Notes: generated by a model from the letters alone, not told the origin. A DNA stretch of 64,000 bases from Methylophilus sp. 14 (GCF_015354345.1 NZ_JADKYS010000001.1:558001-622000); one strand, 5' to 3'; shown: positions 24,711 to 34,173, numbered from the stretch's first letter. A program made the numbers and translations.

Positions 24711-26414
24711 ATGACAGTGAAGATGGATAAACGTGCCTATGCCGAAATGTTCGGGCCGACGGTGGGCGATAAAGTCAGGTTAGCGGATACTGAGCTCTGG
24801 GTAGAGGTGGAAAAAGACTTCACGATTTATGGTGAAGAGGTCAAATTTGGCGGCGGCAAGGTCATTCGTGATGGCATGGGTCAAGGCCAGGGCTTGGCGG
24901 CAGAAGTCGCTGATACCGTCATTACCAATGCCTTGATTATCGATCACTGGGGCATCGTCAAAGCCGATATTGGTATCAAAGGCGGCTATATTTCCGCCAT
25001 TGGTAAAGCCGGTAACCCGGATATCCAGCCGGGCGTGACCATTGCCATCGGCGCAGGCACCGAGGTGATTGCCGGTGAAGGCATGATTATCACCGCCGGT
25101 GGTATTGATACGCATATCCACTTTATTTGCCCGCAGCAGATTGAAGAGGCGCTCATGTCTGGCGTCACCACCATGATAGGTGGCGGCACCGGGCCTGCGA
25201 CGGGCACGTTTGCTACGACCTGTACGCCAGGGCCGTGGCATATCCACCGCATGTTGCAATCGGCGGATGCGTTCCCCATGAACCTGGGCTTTTTAGGCAA
25301 GGGCAATGCTAGCCTGCCAGAGCCGTTGCGTGAGCAGGTCCGCGCGGGCGTCATCGGCCTCAAGCTGCACGAAGACTGGGGCACGACGCCCGCAGCGATT
25401 GATAACTGCCTGAGCGTCGCCGATGAGATGGATGTGCAAGTGGCGATTCACTCAGATACTTTGAACGAATCGGGTTTTGTAGAAACCACCATAGGCGCGT
25501 TTAAAGGCCGCACGATTCATACCTTCCATACCGAAGGCGCGGGCGGTGGTCATGCGCCGGATATTATCAAGGCGGCCAGTCATCCGAATGTGTTGCCGTC
25601 GTCGACCAACCCGACGCGGCCATTCACTGTGAATACTATCGACGAGCATCTGGATATGCTGATGGTCTGCCATCACCTGGACCCGGCGATTGCCGAGGAT
25701 ATTGCGTTTGCCGAAAGCCGCATCCGTCGTGAAACCATTGCCGCCGAAGATATTTTCCATGACCTCGGTGCGTTCTCCATGATGTCGTCCGACTCACAAG
25801 CCATGGGTCGCGTGGGCGAGGTGATTATTCGCACTTGGCAAACGGCGCACAAAATGAAGATACAGCGCGGGCCATTGGCAGAAGACGCGCCTGGCAACGA
25901 TAACTTCCGTATCAAGCGCTATATCGCCAAATACACCATCAACCCGGCTATTACGCACGGTGTTTCACACGTGGTGGGCTCGGTTGAGGTCGGCAAACTG
26001 GCGGACCTGGTGGTGTGGAAACCCGCCTTCTTTGGCGTGAAGCCATTTACCATTATCAAGGGCGGCATGATTGCCGCAGCAGCCATGGGCGACCCTAATG
26101 CGTCTATCCCGACCCCGCAGCCAGTGCATTACCGTCCGATGTTTGGCGCCTATGGTGGCGGTTTGAAAACCGCGGTGACCTTTATTTCGCAAGCCGGGCT
26201 GGATAATCCTGAGGTGCACGCACTAGGTCTGCAAAAGCCACTGGTCGCGGTCAAAGGTACGCGCGATGTGAAAAAATCGGACATGGTGCATAACACCTGG
26301 ATGCCCAAGATTGAGGTCGACCCGGAAACCTATGAAGTGTTGGCTGACGGTATGCCTTTAGTCTGTGAACCCGCCGAAGTGTTGCCGATGGCGCAACGCT
26401 ACTTTTTGTTTTAA
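24711..26414 (+). CDS. ureC: Urease alpha subunit UreC
   Basis: Catalytic subunit of nickel urease, 567 residues, hydrolysing urea to ammonia and carbamate. All active-site residues are present: His135 and His137 (THIHF), Lys218 for carbamylation (GLKLHEDWG), His220, His247 (AIHSD), His273 (TFHTEGAGG), the flap Cys320-His321 (VCHHLD) and Asp361 ([10 protein letters not shown]). The enzyme should therefore be active. It lies in ureDABCEFG next to the urea/amide importer, so imported urea is a direct substrate. A repeat element follows the gene. Confidence 0.98.
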   Translation: MTVKMDKRAYAEMFGPTVGDKVRLADTELWVEVEKDFTIYGEEVKFGGGKVIRDGMGQGQGLAAEVADTVITNALIIDHWGIVKADIGIKGGYISAIGKAGNPDIQPGVTIAIGAGTEVIAGEGMIITAGGIDTHIHFICPQQIEEALMSGVTTMIGGGTGPATGTFATTCTPGPWHIHRMLQSADAFPMNLGFLGKGNASLPEPLREQVRAGVIGLKLHEDWGTTPAAIDNCLSVADEMDVQVAIHSDTLNESGFVETTIGAFKGRTIHTFHTEGAGGGHAPDIIKAASHPNVLPSSTNPTRPFTVNTIDEHLDMLMVCHHLDPAIAEDIAFAESRIRRETIAAEDIFHDLGAFSMMSSDSQAMGRVGEVIIRTWQTAHKMKIQRGPLAEDAPGNDNFRIKRYIAKYTINPAITHGVSHVVGSVEVGKLADLVVWKPAFFGVKPFTIIKGGMIAAAAMGDPNASIPTPQPVHYRPMFGAYGGGLKTAVTFISQAGLDNPEVHALGLQKPLVAVKGTRDVKKSDMVHNTWMPKIEVDPETYEVLADGMPLVCEPAEVLPMAQRYFLF

Positions 26415-26424
26415 CGATTGATTG

Positions 26425-26515
26425 ACCGCCGATAAACGCAGATGCACGCCGATAGAGCGATTCAGGTGAAATATGTATTTGTTTTATCCGCGTTCATCGG
26501 CGTGCATCGGCGGCC
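26425..26515. repeat. Inverted-repeat element between ureC and ureE
   Basis: A 91-bp element with tandem CGCCGAT-type subunits. GATGCACGCCGAT (26441-26453) is the exact reverse complement of 26496-26508, and the outer CCGCCGAT / ATCGGCGG arms also pair. It shares units with 24246-24325, so the ure operon holds two copies of the same repeat type. Confidence 0.85.
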
Positions 26516-26536
26516 AAATAAAAAAAGATTTTTAAC

Positions 26537-27019
26537 ATGATTCATTTAACCGAACGCATCGCGCTTAGCGGCCAGATTGATGACACCCTGGAGCTGCCTT
26601 TTGACCAGCGCCAGAAAAGCCGTTTGCGCGTGAAACTGGCCTCCGGTCGTGAAGGGGCCTTGTTTTTAACGCGTGGCATCATTTTGCGCGGTGGCGATTT
26701 ACTCCGGTCTGAGGATGGCCTGGTGATCCAGATCGTGGCCGCGCAAGAGCCTGTATATAACGTGATTGCGCCGACCCCGCGCGAACTCATGTGTGCGGCC
26801 TATCATTTAGGCAACCGTCATGTGCCGTTGCAAATTGGCGATGGCTGGCTGCGGCTGGAGCAGGATTATGTGTTGAGAGACATGCTATTGGGCTTGGGCA
26901 TGCAAGTGAGTGAAGTGGATGCGCCGTTTGAGCCGGAAGCTGGCGCTTATGGCGGCGGACACCGGCATGGGGATGAGGCAGCGCATTCACTGAAACCAAG
27001 AGGGCACGGACATGGCTGA
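26537..27019 (+). CDS. ureE: Urease accessory nickel chaperone UreE
   Basis: Nickel-binding metallochaperone, 160 residues. The peptide-binding N-terminal domain is followed by the metal-binding domain (LGNRHVPLQI, QDYVLRDML), and the C-terminal tail is histidine-rich (GGGHRHGDEAAH through GHGHG), which is typical for nickel storage and delivery to UreG. The stop overlaps ureF by eight bases. No strong SD is visible before the ATG, which lies 21 bases after the repeat element. Confidence 0.96.
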   Translation: MIHLTERIALSGQIDDTLELPFDQRQKSRLRVKLASGREGALFLTRGIILRGGDLLRSEDGLVIQIVAAQEPVYNVIAPTPRELMCAAYHLGNRHVPLQIGDGWLRLEQDYVLRDMLLGLGMQVSEVDAPFEPEAGAYGGGHRHGDEAAHSLKPRGHGHG

Positions 27020-27695
27020 TGCACTGGCACTGAGCCGCTTATTGCAACTGGCCAGCCCGTTATTGCCGGTGGGGGCATACTGCTACTCGCAAGGCTTGGA
27101 GTGGGCGATAGAGTCTGGTGAGGTTAAAGACGTGGCGACTGCACAAGCCTGGATAGGCGACAGTTTGCAGGTTTACCATGCGCGCTTTGAGTTGCCGGTG
27201 TTAACCCGTTTGTATCACGCCTGGCAGGCGGGTGATCTGGCTGCTGTGCAAGAATGGGATAGCTTCTACCAGGCCGGACGCGACACCGCCGAAGGCTGGG
27301 CCGAGACGCGGCAGATGGGGTATTCTTTGCGGCGCTTGTTGAATGACTTGAAGCCGATGTCCGCCGAACTGGTCGCCCAGGTGAACACACTGGAGACGCC
27401 CGCTTTTCCAACATTGTATGCGGCCATCGCCCAGCACTGGCAGATTGCGCCTGAGCAAATGCTGCATGGTTATGCCTGGGGCTGGCTCGAAAATCAGGCC
27501 AGCGCGGCCATGAAGGCCGTGCCGTTGGGACAGGTGGCCGGGCAGACCATTCTGCTCGCACTCGGCGCACAGCTTCCCGCCGTGATTCAGACGGCCATGG
27601 CACTGCCAGACGCCGAAATGAGCAACTTTAATCCATTGCTAAGCATCGCCGGATGCCAGCACGAAACTCAATACAGCAGGTTATTCAGATCATGA
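27012..27695 (+). CDS. ureF: Urease accessory protein UreF
   Basis: Urease accessory protein of 227 residues. The N-terminal sequence [25 protein letters not shown] and [15 protein letters not shown] are typical of UreF, an all-helical protein that bridges UreD and UreG and gates nickel insertion. It overlaps both neighbours (eight bases with ureE and four with ureG), so the three are translationally coupled. Confidence 0.96.
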   Translation: MADALALSRLLQLASPLLPVGAYCYSQGLEWAIESGEVKDVATAQAWIGDSLQVYHARFELPVLTRLYHAWQAGDLAAVQEWDSFYQAGRDTAEGWAETRQMGYSLRRLLNDLKPMSAELVAQVNTLETPAFPTLYAAIAQHWQIAPEQMLHGYAWGWLENQASAAMKAVPLGQVAGQTILLALGAQLPAVIQTAMALPDAEMSNFNPLLSIAGCQHETQYSRLFRS

Positions 27696-28345
27696 AAATA
27701 CACACCCAATTTACATCGCCCACGCCGGATGTCACCCAGTACAAAGAGCCTTTGCGCGTTGGCATTGGTGGCCCGGTTGGCTCTGGTAAAACCGCACTCA
27801 CCCTGGCGCTTTGCCAGCGCCTGCGTGAGGTCTATAACATTGCTGTCGTGACTAACGATATTTACACCAAGGAAGATGCCGAGTTTTTAACCCGCAATGA
27901 AGCCCTGGTGCCTGAACGCATTATCGGCGTGGAAACGGGGGGCTGTCCGCATACCGCCATTCGTGAAGATGCGTCCATGAACCTGGAAGCGGTAGACCAA
28001 TTAAGCAAACGTTTTCAAACACTGGATATCGTGTTTGTGGAAAGTGGGGGCGATAACCTGGCCGCGACCTTCAGCCCGGAGTTATCAGACCTGACCATCT
28101 ATGTGATTGACGTGGCGGCAGGGGAGAAAATCCCACGTAAAGGTGGCCCGGGCATTACCAAGTCAGATCTATTGGTGATTAATAAAATCGATCTGGCGCC
28201 TATGGTCGGTGCCTCGTTAGAGGTGATGGATCAGGATGCCAAACGCATGCGCGGCGAAAAGCCATTTGTGTTCAGCAACCTCAAAAGCGGCCAGGGGCTG
28301 GAAGACATCGTCAAGTTTATTGAGAAGCAAGGCCTGATGCTTTGA
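27692..28345 (+). CDS. ureG: Urease accessory GTPase UreG
   Basis: SIMIBI-class GTPase of 217 residues that drives nickel delivery. The P-loop GGPVGSGKT is at residues 26-34, the metal-binding motif [13 protein letters not shown] is intact, and the specificity motif NKID is present. The start is ATG 27692, overlapping the ureF stop as ATGA; the frame extends upstream only inside ureF. It acts with UreE, UreF and UreD on apo-urease. Confidence 0.98.
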   Translation: MKIHTQFTSPTPDVTQYKEPLRVGIGGPVGSGKTALTLALCQRLREVYNIAVVTNDIYTKEDAEFLTRNEALVPERIIGVETGGCPHTAIREDASMNLEAVDQLSKRFQTLDIVFVESGGDNLAATFSPELSDLTIYVIDVAAGEKIPRKGGPGITKSDLLVINKIDLAPMVGASLEVMDQDAKRMRGEKPFVFSNLKSGQGLEDIVKFIEKQGLML

Positions 28346-28438
28346 ACATTGCCAATGTTGGCCCTTAAATCAAGTTAGAAAATTTGGTGGGTGAAGCGCT
28401 TCACTCATCTTGAATGCAATTCGTTTGGAGAAGATTCA

Positions 28439-29002
28439 ATGAAAAAAAGTATTTTTTTAGGTGTCACAGTGAGCCTGATGTCTGGCATGGCATGGGCGCA
28501 TCCTGGGCATGGGCTTAGTCATGGATTTGCAGCAGGCTTGTTGCATCCACTCACAGGCTGGGATCACCTACTGGTGATGTTGTCGTTAGGCGTGTGGGCT
28601 GCGCGTCGCCCGCAAGGGCAGGGCTGGCAGTTGCCGGTGCTGTTTGTGGTCGGGATGGCGGCAGCTGCGCTCACGGCGATGACCTGGTTATCTGTCTCAC
28701 TGGCTGAGTTGCTGGTGGCGGCGAGTGTATTGGTGATGGGTGGTTTGTTGCTGGCAGAGGTGGCGGTGTCGCGCAGTGTGCAATTTGCCGGTGTGGCCGT
28801 GATTGCGGCTGCCCATGGGTATTTACATGGCGTGGAGTTGGGTGGTCACTGGACTGCGTTAGCCGGGATGATGGTCGCGACTGCATTGTTGCATGGTGTC
28901 GGCTGGCTGTTGGGGCGTCAGACCCAGCCTTGGGCCAAGTCTGCTTCTAAGTTGCTGGGTGGCTTGATGTTGGTGTTTGGTGCCTGCTTGTTCTGGGCAT
29001 AG
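28439..29002 (+). CDS. ureJ: HupE/UreJ family nickel permease
   Basis: A membrane protein of 187 residues with a signal-like N-terminus and about six hydrophobic segments. The motif HPGHGLSHGFAAGLLHPLTGWDH, given here in part, carries the histidines and Asp thought to bind Ni2+ in HupE/UreJ proteins. Start ATG 28439 lies eight bases after TTGGAG. Placed directly after ureG, it most likely imports nickel for urease. A strong terminator follows, ending the urease transcription unit. Confidence 0.92.
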   Translation: MKKSIFLGVTVSLMSGMAWAHPGHGLSHGFAAGLLHPLTGWDHLLVMLSLGVWAARRPQGQGWQLPVLFVVGMAAAALTAMTWLSVSLAELLVAASVLVMGGLLLAEVAVSRSVQFAGVAVIAAAHGYLHGVELGGHWTALAGMMVATALLHGVGWLLGRQTQPWAKSASKLLGGLMLVFGACLFWA

Positions 29003-29040
29003 TTGATTCCGCGGCCATGACAGGCCGTGGCAAAGGTAAA

Positions 29041-29071
29041 AAGCGGATAAGTTTGTTATCCGCTTTTTTTA
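29041..29071 (+). terminator. Intrinsic terminator of the urease operon
   Basis: A perfect 10-bp stem AAGCGGATAA / TTATCCGCTT (29041-29050 with 29056-29065) with loop GTTTG, followed by a run of seven T. It separates the urease block from the sensor-kinase gene, so the latter needs its own promoter. Confidence 0.92.
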
Positions 29072-29088
29072 TTTGTGGCATGCTTTTA

Positions 29089-29116
29089 AATCACTACGTC
29101 AATTAACGTAGTGATT
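29089..29116. promoter_or_regulatory. Perfect palindrome upstream of the transporter-kinase gene
   Basis: An 11-bp perfect inverted repeat (AATCACTACGT with ACGTAGTGATT) around six bases. Its centre is about 93 bases upstream of the TTG start at 29195. A -10-like TAGCAT (29134-29139) lies about 30 bases downstream of the centre, placing the site near -42. A degenerate copy stands at the matching distance before fmdC. It is probably an activator site, perhaps for the response regulator encoded at 32620. Confidence 0.7.
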
Positions 29117-29194
29117 GATTTCATCTGACGCTCTAGCATAGATTGGGGCGCGTATTTTTTCCTATGACGGTCCCGTCTTTTTAAGGATTGTTGA

Positions 29195-32100
29195 TTGTTA
29201 CACCCTTCCGAAGTTTCAACCGCCACGCATGCTGAGCCGATACAGCGTATCGTTAAGATTCGTCGCGACTATAACAATTGGGTCGCCAACGAAACCATAG
29301 AGGATTACGCGCTACGTTATACACCGCGCGCGTTCCGCAAATGGTCGATTCTGCGTGTCTCGAATACGGCGCTGGGGGCGATTTCGTTTTTGGTGCTGGA
29401 AGCAATTGGCGGCACCATTACCATTAATTATGGTTTTCCCAACGCCTTGTGGGCGATCTTGGCGGTCGGCCTGATTATCTTTTTGACCGGCTTGCCGATT
29501 AGCTACTATGCCGCCAAATATGGCCTGGACATGGACTTGCTGACGCGTGGCGCGGGCTTTGGTTATATCGGTTCGACCATTTCTTCGTTTATTTATGCCT
29601 CGTTCACCTTTATTCTGTTTTCGCTGGAAGCGGCGATTATGGGTTATGCGCTCGAGCTATATTTTCATCTACCGTTATATATTGGTTACCTGGTCAGTGC
29701 GCTGATTGTCATACCGCTGGTGACGCATGGCGTGACCTTGATTAGCCGCATTCAGATGATCACGCAGCCGATCTGGATCGCGCTGATGTTTCTGCCATTT
29801 TTTGCCATTATCCAGATGGACCCGGATGTGCTGCATCGCTTGAGCACGTTTGCCGGTGTGTCTACCGATGGCGGCCATTTTAACTGGGTCATGTTTGGCA
29901 CGGCGACGGCTGTCGGCGTGGCATTGATTCCGCAGATCGGCGAGCAGGTCGATTTTTTACGCTTTATGCCCATGCGCACCAAAGAGAATTACTGGCGCTG
30001 GAACCTGGGCGTGCTGATGGCCGGGCCGGGCTGGGTGATTCTGGGGATGCTCAAGATGCTGGCAGGCGCGTTGCTGGCTTACCTGGTATTTAACCGCGAT
30101 ATGCCATTGAGCTCGGCGGTGAACCCTACCCATATGTACTGGATCGGCTTTGAACACGTATTCAGCAACCACCAGGTGGCATTGGCGGTGACGGCGCTGT
30201 TTGTCTGTGTGTCGCAAATCAAGGTCAATATGACCAATGCCTATGCCGGTTCGCTGGCCTGGTCCAACTTTTTTGCCCGCCTCACGCATAGCCATCCCGG
30301 GCGCATTGTCTGGGTGGCGTTCAACGTCATGATCGCCATTGTGCTGATGGAGCTGAATGTGTTCCAGGCGCTGGAAGAAATATTAGGGCTTTATGCCAAT
30401 ATTGCGATTGCCTGGATTGCTGCCGTGGTGGCCGACCTGGTGATCAATAAGCCGCTGGGTTTGAGCCCTAAAGGCATTGAGTTCAGGCGCGCTTATTTGT
30501 ACGACATCAACCCGGTGGGCGTAGGCGCCATGTTTATTGCCTCGGCGATTTCAATCGCGGCCTATACCGGCATTATGGGGGTGCTGGCACAGTCGTTCTC
30601 TACCTTTATTTCGCTGTTTACTGCCTTGCTCATGTCGCCGCTGATTGCCTGGTATACCAAAGGGAAATATTACCTGGCCAGACAGCGTCCTACCTATTTG
30701 CAGCCTTCTACCACCAAGCAATGCGTGATTTGCGAGCGTGAGTATGAGGTGAACGACATGGCGCATTGCCCGGCTTATGGCGGCGCGATTTGCTCACTGT
30801 GTTGTTGCCTGGATGCACGTTGCCACGATGCCTGCAAACCGCAAGCACGGCTCAGTGCGCAGTGGGAGGCGCTCAATAAAAAATTTTTGCCACAGCGCTT
30901 GTGGCCGCATCTCAATGGTGGGGTCGCGCACTTTTTACTGCTGATGGTGATCGCCATGATTTTGTTTGGCGCGACTATTGGGTTGATTTATCTGCATGAT
31001 GCGCTGACCATCGGCCGTGAATATCCCGAGCTCATGCGGCACTTTGGCTCTGGCTATTTAAAGGTGTTTGTCGCTTTGCTGTTTTTGGGCGGGATTGTCG
31101 CCTGGTGGCTGGTGCTGACCTCCGCTAGTCGACGCGTAGCGCAAGAAGAGTCTAACCGGCAAACTGGCTTGTTGCTGGAAGAAATCGAATCACACAAAAA
31201 AACCGATACGCAGTTGCAAAAAGCGCGCCGCCTGGCCGAAGAAGCCAACCAGGCCAAAAGCCGTTACATTACTGGTATCAGCCACGAGTTACGCACACCG
31301 CTCAATAGTATCCTCGGCTATGCGCAATTACTCACCAATGACGATAGCATCCCCGAGCACCGCAAACAGGCGATTAAAACCATCAGCCGCGGCGGCGAGC
31401 ACTTGTTATCCCTGATTGAAAGCACGCTGGATATTGCGCGTATCGAAAGCGGCAAGATGACCTTTGACGTCAAGCCGCTGCATTTCCCCGAGTTCATTAG
31501 CCAGATGGTCAGCATGTTTGAAATCCAGGCGCAAAACAAAGGCCTGGCGTTTTATTTTGAGCAGTCCGGCAATTTGCCGGAATATGTGCGTGCCGACCAC
31601 AAGCGCCTGATGCAGATTCTGGTCAATATTTTAGGCAATGCGGTCAAGTTCACCACCAAAGGCAGCGTGACTTTCCGGGTCAGCTATGCGCGGGAAATCG
31701 CGCAAATTGATATTGCAGATACCGGCCCCGGCATTGCGCCCAACGAGGTCGAAAAGATCTTTGAGCCGTTTGAGCGTGGCAGTGCGGCAGATGTTGTCGG
31801 GATTGGCGGCACTGGTTTAGGCTTAACTATCAGTAAGTTGCTGACACAACTCATGGGCGGCGAAATGCAGTTCGACAGTGTGTTAGGGCAAGGCACGCGG
31901 TTTGAGATTCGCCTGTTTTTACCGCAGATTCGTGAAACAGCGCATTTGTCGAAAAAAGCGGTGCGCCAGCGCATTGGTTACGAAGGGCCCATCAAGACGG
32001 TATTGGTGGTGGATAATGAGGAGGCCGACCGCGAATTATTGCGCGATGCCTTGCAGCCGCTGGGCTTTATTGTGCATGAGGCAGGTAACGGCCAGGCCTG

Positions 32101-32623
32101 CGTCAATCAATACCAGATGGTGCATGCCGATTTGATTTTGATGGATCTGGCGATGCCGGTGATGGACGGCTGGGAAGCGGCTTATATCATCCGTCAGGTG
32201 CATCAATCCAAGTTGCCAATAGCGATTATTTCAGCCAACGCGTATGACCGTAGTCTGGATAATCAGGCCAAGATTCCGGCACAGGATTTCTTTGTCAAAC
32301 CCGTGAATCTCGACGAAGTACTGGACTGGATAGGCAATCAACTTGGCCTGACCTGGCGCTACGCCGATCATGGTGAAACACAGTTTGCACAAGCTTTGGC
32401 ACCGCCGGTGGCTGCGCCTGATGTGGAGCCTATCCCGGCGACCTTGCTTGAAAACCTGGCCCAGTTTGCACGCATGGGCTACGTGAAAGGCGTGCGCGAG
32501 GTACTGGCGACGCTGAATAGAGATCATGCACAACATCAAATATTCATTAACGCGTTGCAACAGGCCATGGAACGCTTTGATTTTGCTAAACTGCAACGCT
32601 TGATTGAGGAGTACACCGAATGA
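29195..32623 (+). CDS. NCS1-transporter-fused hybrid histidine kinase
   Basis: A 1142-residue fusion. Residues about 25-490 form an NCS1 (cytosine/hydantoin/allantoin-type) transporter with about twelve transmembrane helices. A cysteine cluster follows (nine Cys at 510-547, CxxC...CxxCCC). Two more membrane segments (about 577-600 and 621-643) lead to a histidine kinase: phosphoacceptor His697 (ISHELRTPLN), N-box 811-819, G1 DTGPGI 842-847, G2 GTGLGL 872-877. A receiver domain (934-1052) has Asp984 and Lys1035, and an unassigned helical tail ends the protein. The start is TTG 29195, seven bases after AAGGA; an in-frame stop precedes it. It sits right after the urease operon and overlaps its response regulator by four bases. 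The ligand is unknown; urea, an amide or a nucleobase is plausible. Confidence 0.92.
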   Translation: MLHPSEVSTATHAEPIQRIVKIRRDYNNWVANETIEDYALRYTPRAFRKWSILRVSNTALGAISFLVLEAIGGTITINYGFPNALWAILAVGLIIFLTGLPISYYAAKYGLDMDLLTRGAGFGYIGSTISSFIYASFTFILFSLEAAIMGYALELYFHLPLYIGYLVSALIVIPLVTHGVTLISRIQMITQPIWIALMFLPFFAIIQMDPDVLHRLSTFAGVSTDGGHFNWVMFGTATAVGVALIPQIGEQVDFLRFMPMRTKENYWRWNLGVLMAGPGWVILGMLKMLAGALLAYLVFNRDMPLSSAVNPTHMYWIGFEHVFSNHQVALAVTALFVCVSQIKVNMTNAYAGSLAWSNFFARLTHSHPGRIVWVAFNVMIAIVLMELNVFQALEEILGLYANIAIAWIAAVVADLVINKPLGLSPKGIEFRRAYLYDINPVGVGAMFIASAISIAAYTGIMGVLAQSFSTFISLFTALLMSPLIAWYTKGKYYLARQRPTYLQPSTTKQCVICEREYEVNDMAHCPAYGGAICSLCCCLDARCHDACKPQARLSAQWEALNKKFLPQRLWPHLNGGVAHFLLLMVIAMILFGATIGLIYLHDALTIGREYPELMRHFGSGYLKVFVALLFLGGIVAWWLVLTSASRRVAQEESNRQTGLLLEEIESHKKTDTQLQKARRLAEEANQAKSRYITGISHELRTPLNSILGYAQLLTNDDSIPEHRKQAIKTISRGGEHLLSLIESTLDIARIESGKMTFDVKPLHFPEFISQMVSMFEIQAQNKGLAFYFEQSGNLPEYVRADHKRLMQILVNILGNAVKFTTKGSVTFRVSYAREIAQIDIADTGPGIAPNEVEKIFEPFERGSAADVVGIGGTGLGLTISKLLTQLMGGEMQFDSVLGQGTRFEIRLFLPQIRETAHLSKKAVRQRIGYEGPIKTVLVVDNEEADRELLRDALQPLGFIVHEAGNGQACVNQYQMVHADLILMDLAMPVMDGWEAAYIIRQVHQSKLPIAIISANAYDRSLDNQAKIPAQDFFVKPVNLDEVLDWIGNQLGLTWRYADHGETQFAQALAPPVAAPDVEPIPATLLENLAQFARMGYVKGVREVLATLNRDHAQHQIFINALQQAMERFDFAKLQRLIEEYTE

Positions 32624-33552
32624 CCAGCCATAGCCATACCGTGTTAATTGTGGATGATGTGCCAGAAAACCTGGCCTATCTGCATGATGCACTGGATGAG
32701 TCCGGCTACCAGGTCTATGTCGCCAACTCTGGCGAGATGGCATTACAGGTCGCGCACCTGATGCAGCCGCATGTGATTCTCATGGACGCCATGATGCCCG
32801 GCCTCGATGGCTTTGCCACCTGCAGGCGCATCAAGGCCGCGGCAGAAACCCAGCATATCCCGGTGATTTTTATGACTGGCCTGACCGAAATTGAGCATGT
32901 CACCATGGCGTTTGATGCCGGTGGTGTTGATTATGTGACCAAGCCAGTGCGCCCGGCAGAAGTGCTGGCACGCCTCAAAGCCCATGTGCAGAATGCCACC
33001 AAAATGCATCAGGCCACCTCAGCGCTGGATGCGTTTGGCCAGGCCACGATTGCGATTTTGCCTACCGATAAACGCCTGGTATGGCAAACGCCGCTGGCCA
33101 AGCAATACCTGGAGCAGTATTTTGCCGAGTGGGCGGCCAAAGAAGCTTATAGCGCCGTGCAAACCTTACCGCCCATGATTTACCAGTGGCTGGAAAGCTC
33201 TATACAACAATTCTCCAGCGGACAGTCCATGCAAACGCTCAGCGTCAATCAGGGTAATGCGCGCCTGAGCCTGACGGTGGCCAATACCAGCGAGGAGCAG
33301 TGGGTGGTGGTATTGCGCGAGCATTCGGACGAAGCTCAGATTGAATCCTTAGGCAAATTATTCCAGCTGACCAAGCGCGAGTCAGAAGTATTGTATTGGA
33401 CGGTCAAAGGCAAAACCAACAAGGATGTGGGTGAAATTCTGGGCACCAGTCCGCGTACGATTAACAAACACCTGGAGCATGTGTTCCAGAAGCTGGGTGT
33501 AGAAACCAGGACGGCTGCGGCGTCACTGGTGGCTTCAAAAATCAAGTTTTAG
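32620..33552 (+). CDS. LuxR-type response regulator partner of the transporter-kinase
   Basis: A 310-residue response regulator. The receiver domain has Asp12-Asp13, phosphoacceptor Asp56 (ILMDAMMP), Thr86 and Lys108. Residues about 120-245 form a middle region of unknown type. The C-terminal LuxR/FixJ helix-turn-helix (TKRESEVLYWTVKGKTNKDV, PRTINKHLEHVFQKL) should bind DNA. It overlaps the kinase gene as ATGA, so the two form one unit, and the kinase's own receiver implies a phosphorelay or feedback step. It may bind the shared palindrome before fmdC and the kinase gene (inference). Confidence 0.93.
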   Translation: MTSHSHTVLIVDDVPENLAYLHDALDESGYQVYVANSGEMALQVAHLMQPHVILMDAMMPGLDGFATCRRIKAAAETQHIPVIFMTGLTEIEHVTMAFDAGGVDYVTKPVRPAEVLARLKAHVQNATKMHQATSALDAFGQATIAILPTDKRLVWQTPLAKQYLEQYFAEWAAKEAYSAVQTLPPMIYQWLESSIQQFSSGQSMQTLSVNQGNARLSLTVANTSEEQWVVVLREHSDEAQIESLGKLFQLTKRESEVLYWTVKGKTNKDVGEILGTSPRTINKHLEHVFQKLGVETRTAAASLVASKIKF

Positions 33553-33553
33553 C

Positions 33554-33583
33554 GACTGACTCAGGCCCGAGCCCGAGTCAGTC
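33554..33583. terminator. Hairpin terminator after the response regulator
   Basis: A perfect 9-bp stem GACTGACTC / GAGTCAGTC with GGC/GCC pairing further inside. Only three T residues follow on the + strand. It lies between convergent genes and probably serves both. Confidence 0.65.
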
Positions 33584-33591
33584 TTTGGCAT

Positions 33592-34173
33592 TTAGAAGTG
33601 GTAAACCACACCTACTGTGGTGACATTGGAATCAAAAGATTTGCTGCCACCGCCATTGACGTCGACTTCGGCCCGATAGTGATCCCAGCCCACGCGCATC
33701 GAAATCGCTTTGTCAAAATGGTACTCCGCACCCAGGCCATAGGTGGCACCCATGTGCGTCGCATCGTCATAAGCACCGATGCCTGACACTTTGCTGCTGG
33801 TGGCGGCAACCCCTAATTTTCCATACACATCAAAAGCATCGTTGAGTGGCAAAATGCCGACGGCAGTCAGGCTGAGCGCATCTGCCTTGACGCTGCCATG
33901 CACATTGTCGGTGACTTTGCCGATGCCGGTATATTGGCCCTCGACGGCAAAGTATGGGTTAAATTTGTAGCCAGCCAGTATACCGGCCACGGCCTGGCTG
34001 TCTTTGTCGACCCCGTTAGGGGTTTTCAAGTTGGGCATGCCTAGGCCCAGATTTGCGCCGGCATAAAAGCCTTCCGCACGCGCGCCTTCCGCACGCGCGC
34101 CTTCTGCACTGGCACACAGGGGTGCCACGAATGTCAGGCTACTGATCAACCATAAAATAGCGTGTTTACGCAT
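33592..34173 (-). CDS. Small outer-membrane beta-barrel protein (OmpA-barrel type)
   Basis: A 193-residue outer-membrane barrel. The signal peptide ends near CASA (about residue 23). The mature part has about eight amphipathic strands (GFYAGANLGLGM, FAVEGQYTGIG, GLGAEYHFDKAISMRVGWDHYRA) and ends VVYHF, with the terminal Phe expected for BAM-dependent insertion. No peptidoglycan-binding domain is present. The start is ATG 34173, eight bases after GGAG; an upstream start adds six residues without support. A 15-bp tandem repeat at the signal-peptide junction gives repeated GARAE residues. Function unknown; perhaps a structural or adhesion barrel. Confidence 0.85.
   Translation of the reverse strand: MRKHAILWLISSLTFVAPLCASAEGARAEGARAEGFYAGANLGLGMPNLKTPNGVDKDSQAVAGILAGYKFNPYFAVEGQYTGIGKVTDNVHGSVKADALSLTAVGILPLNDAFDVYGKLGVAATSSKVSGIGAYDDATHMGATYGLGAEYHFDKAISMRVGWDHYRAEVDVNGGGSKSFDSNVTTVGVVYHF
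34069..34109. repeat. 15-bp tandem repeat in the barrel-protein gene
   Basis: The unit GCCTTCCGCACGCGC is present 2.7 times (34069-34083, 34084-34098, then a partial copy with one change to 34109). It encodes repeated A-R-A-E-G just after the predicted signal-peptide cleavage site. As the unit is a multiple of three, copy-number change would not shift the frame. Confidence 0.85.
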
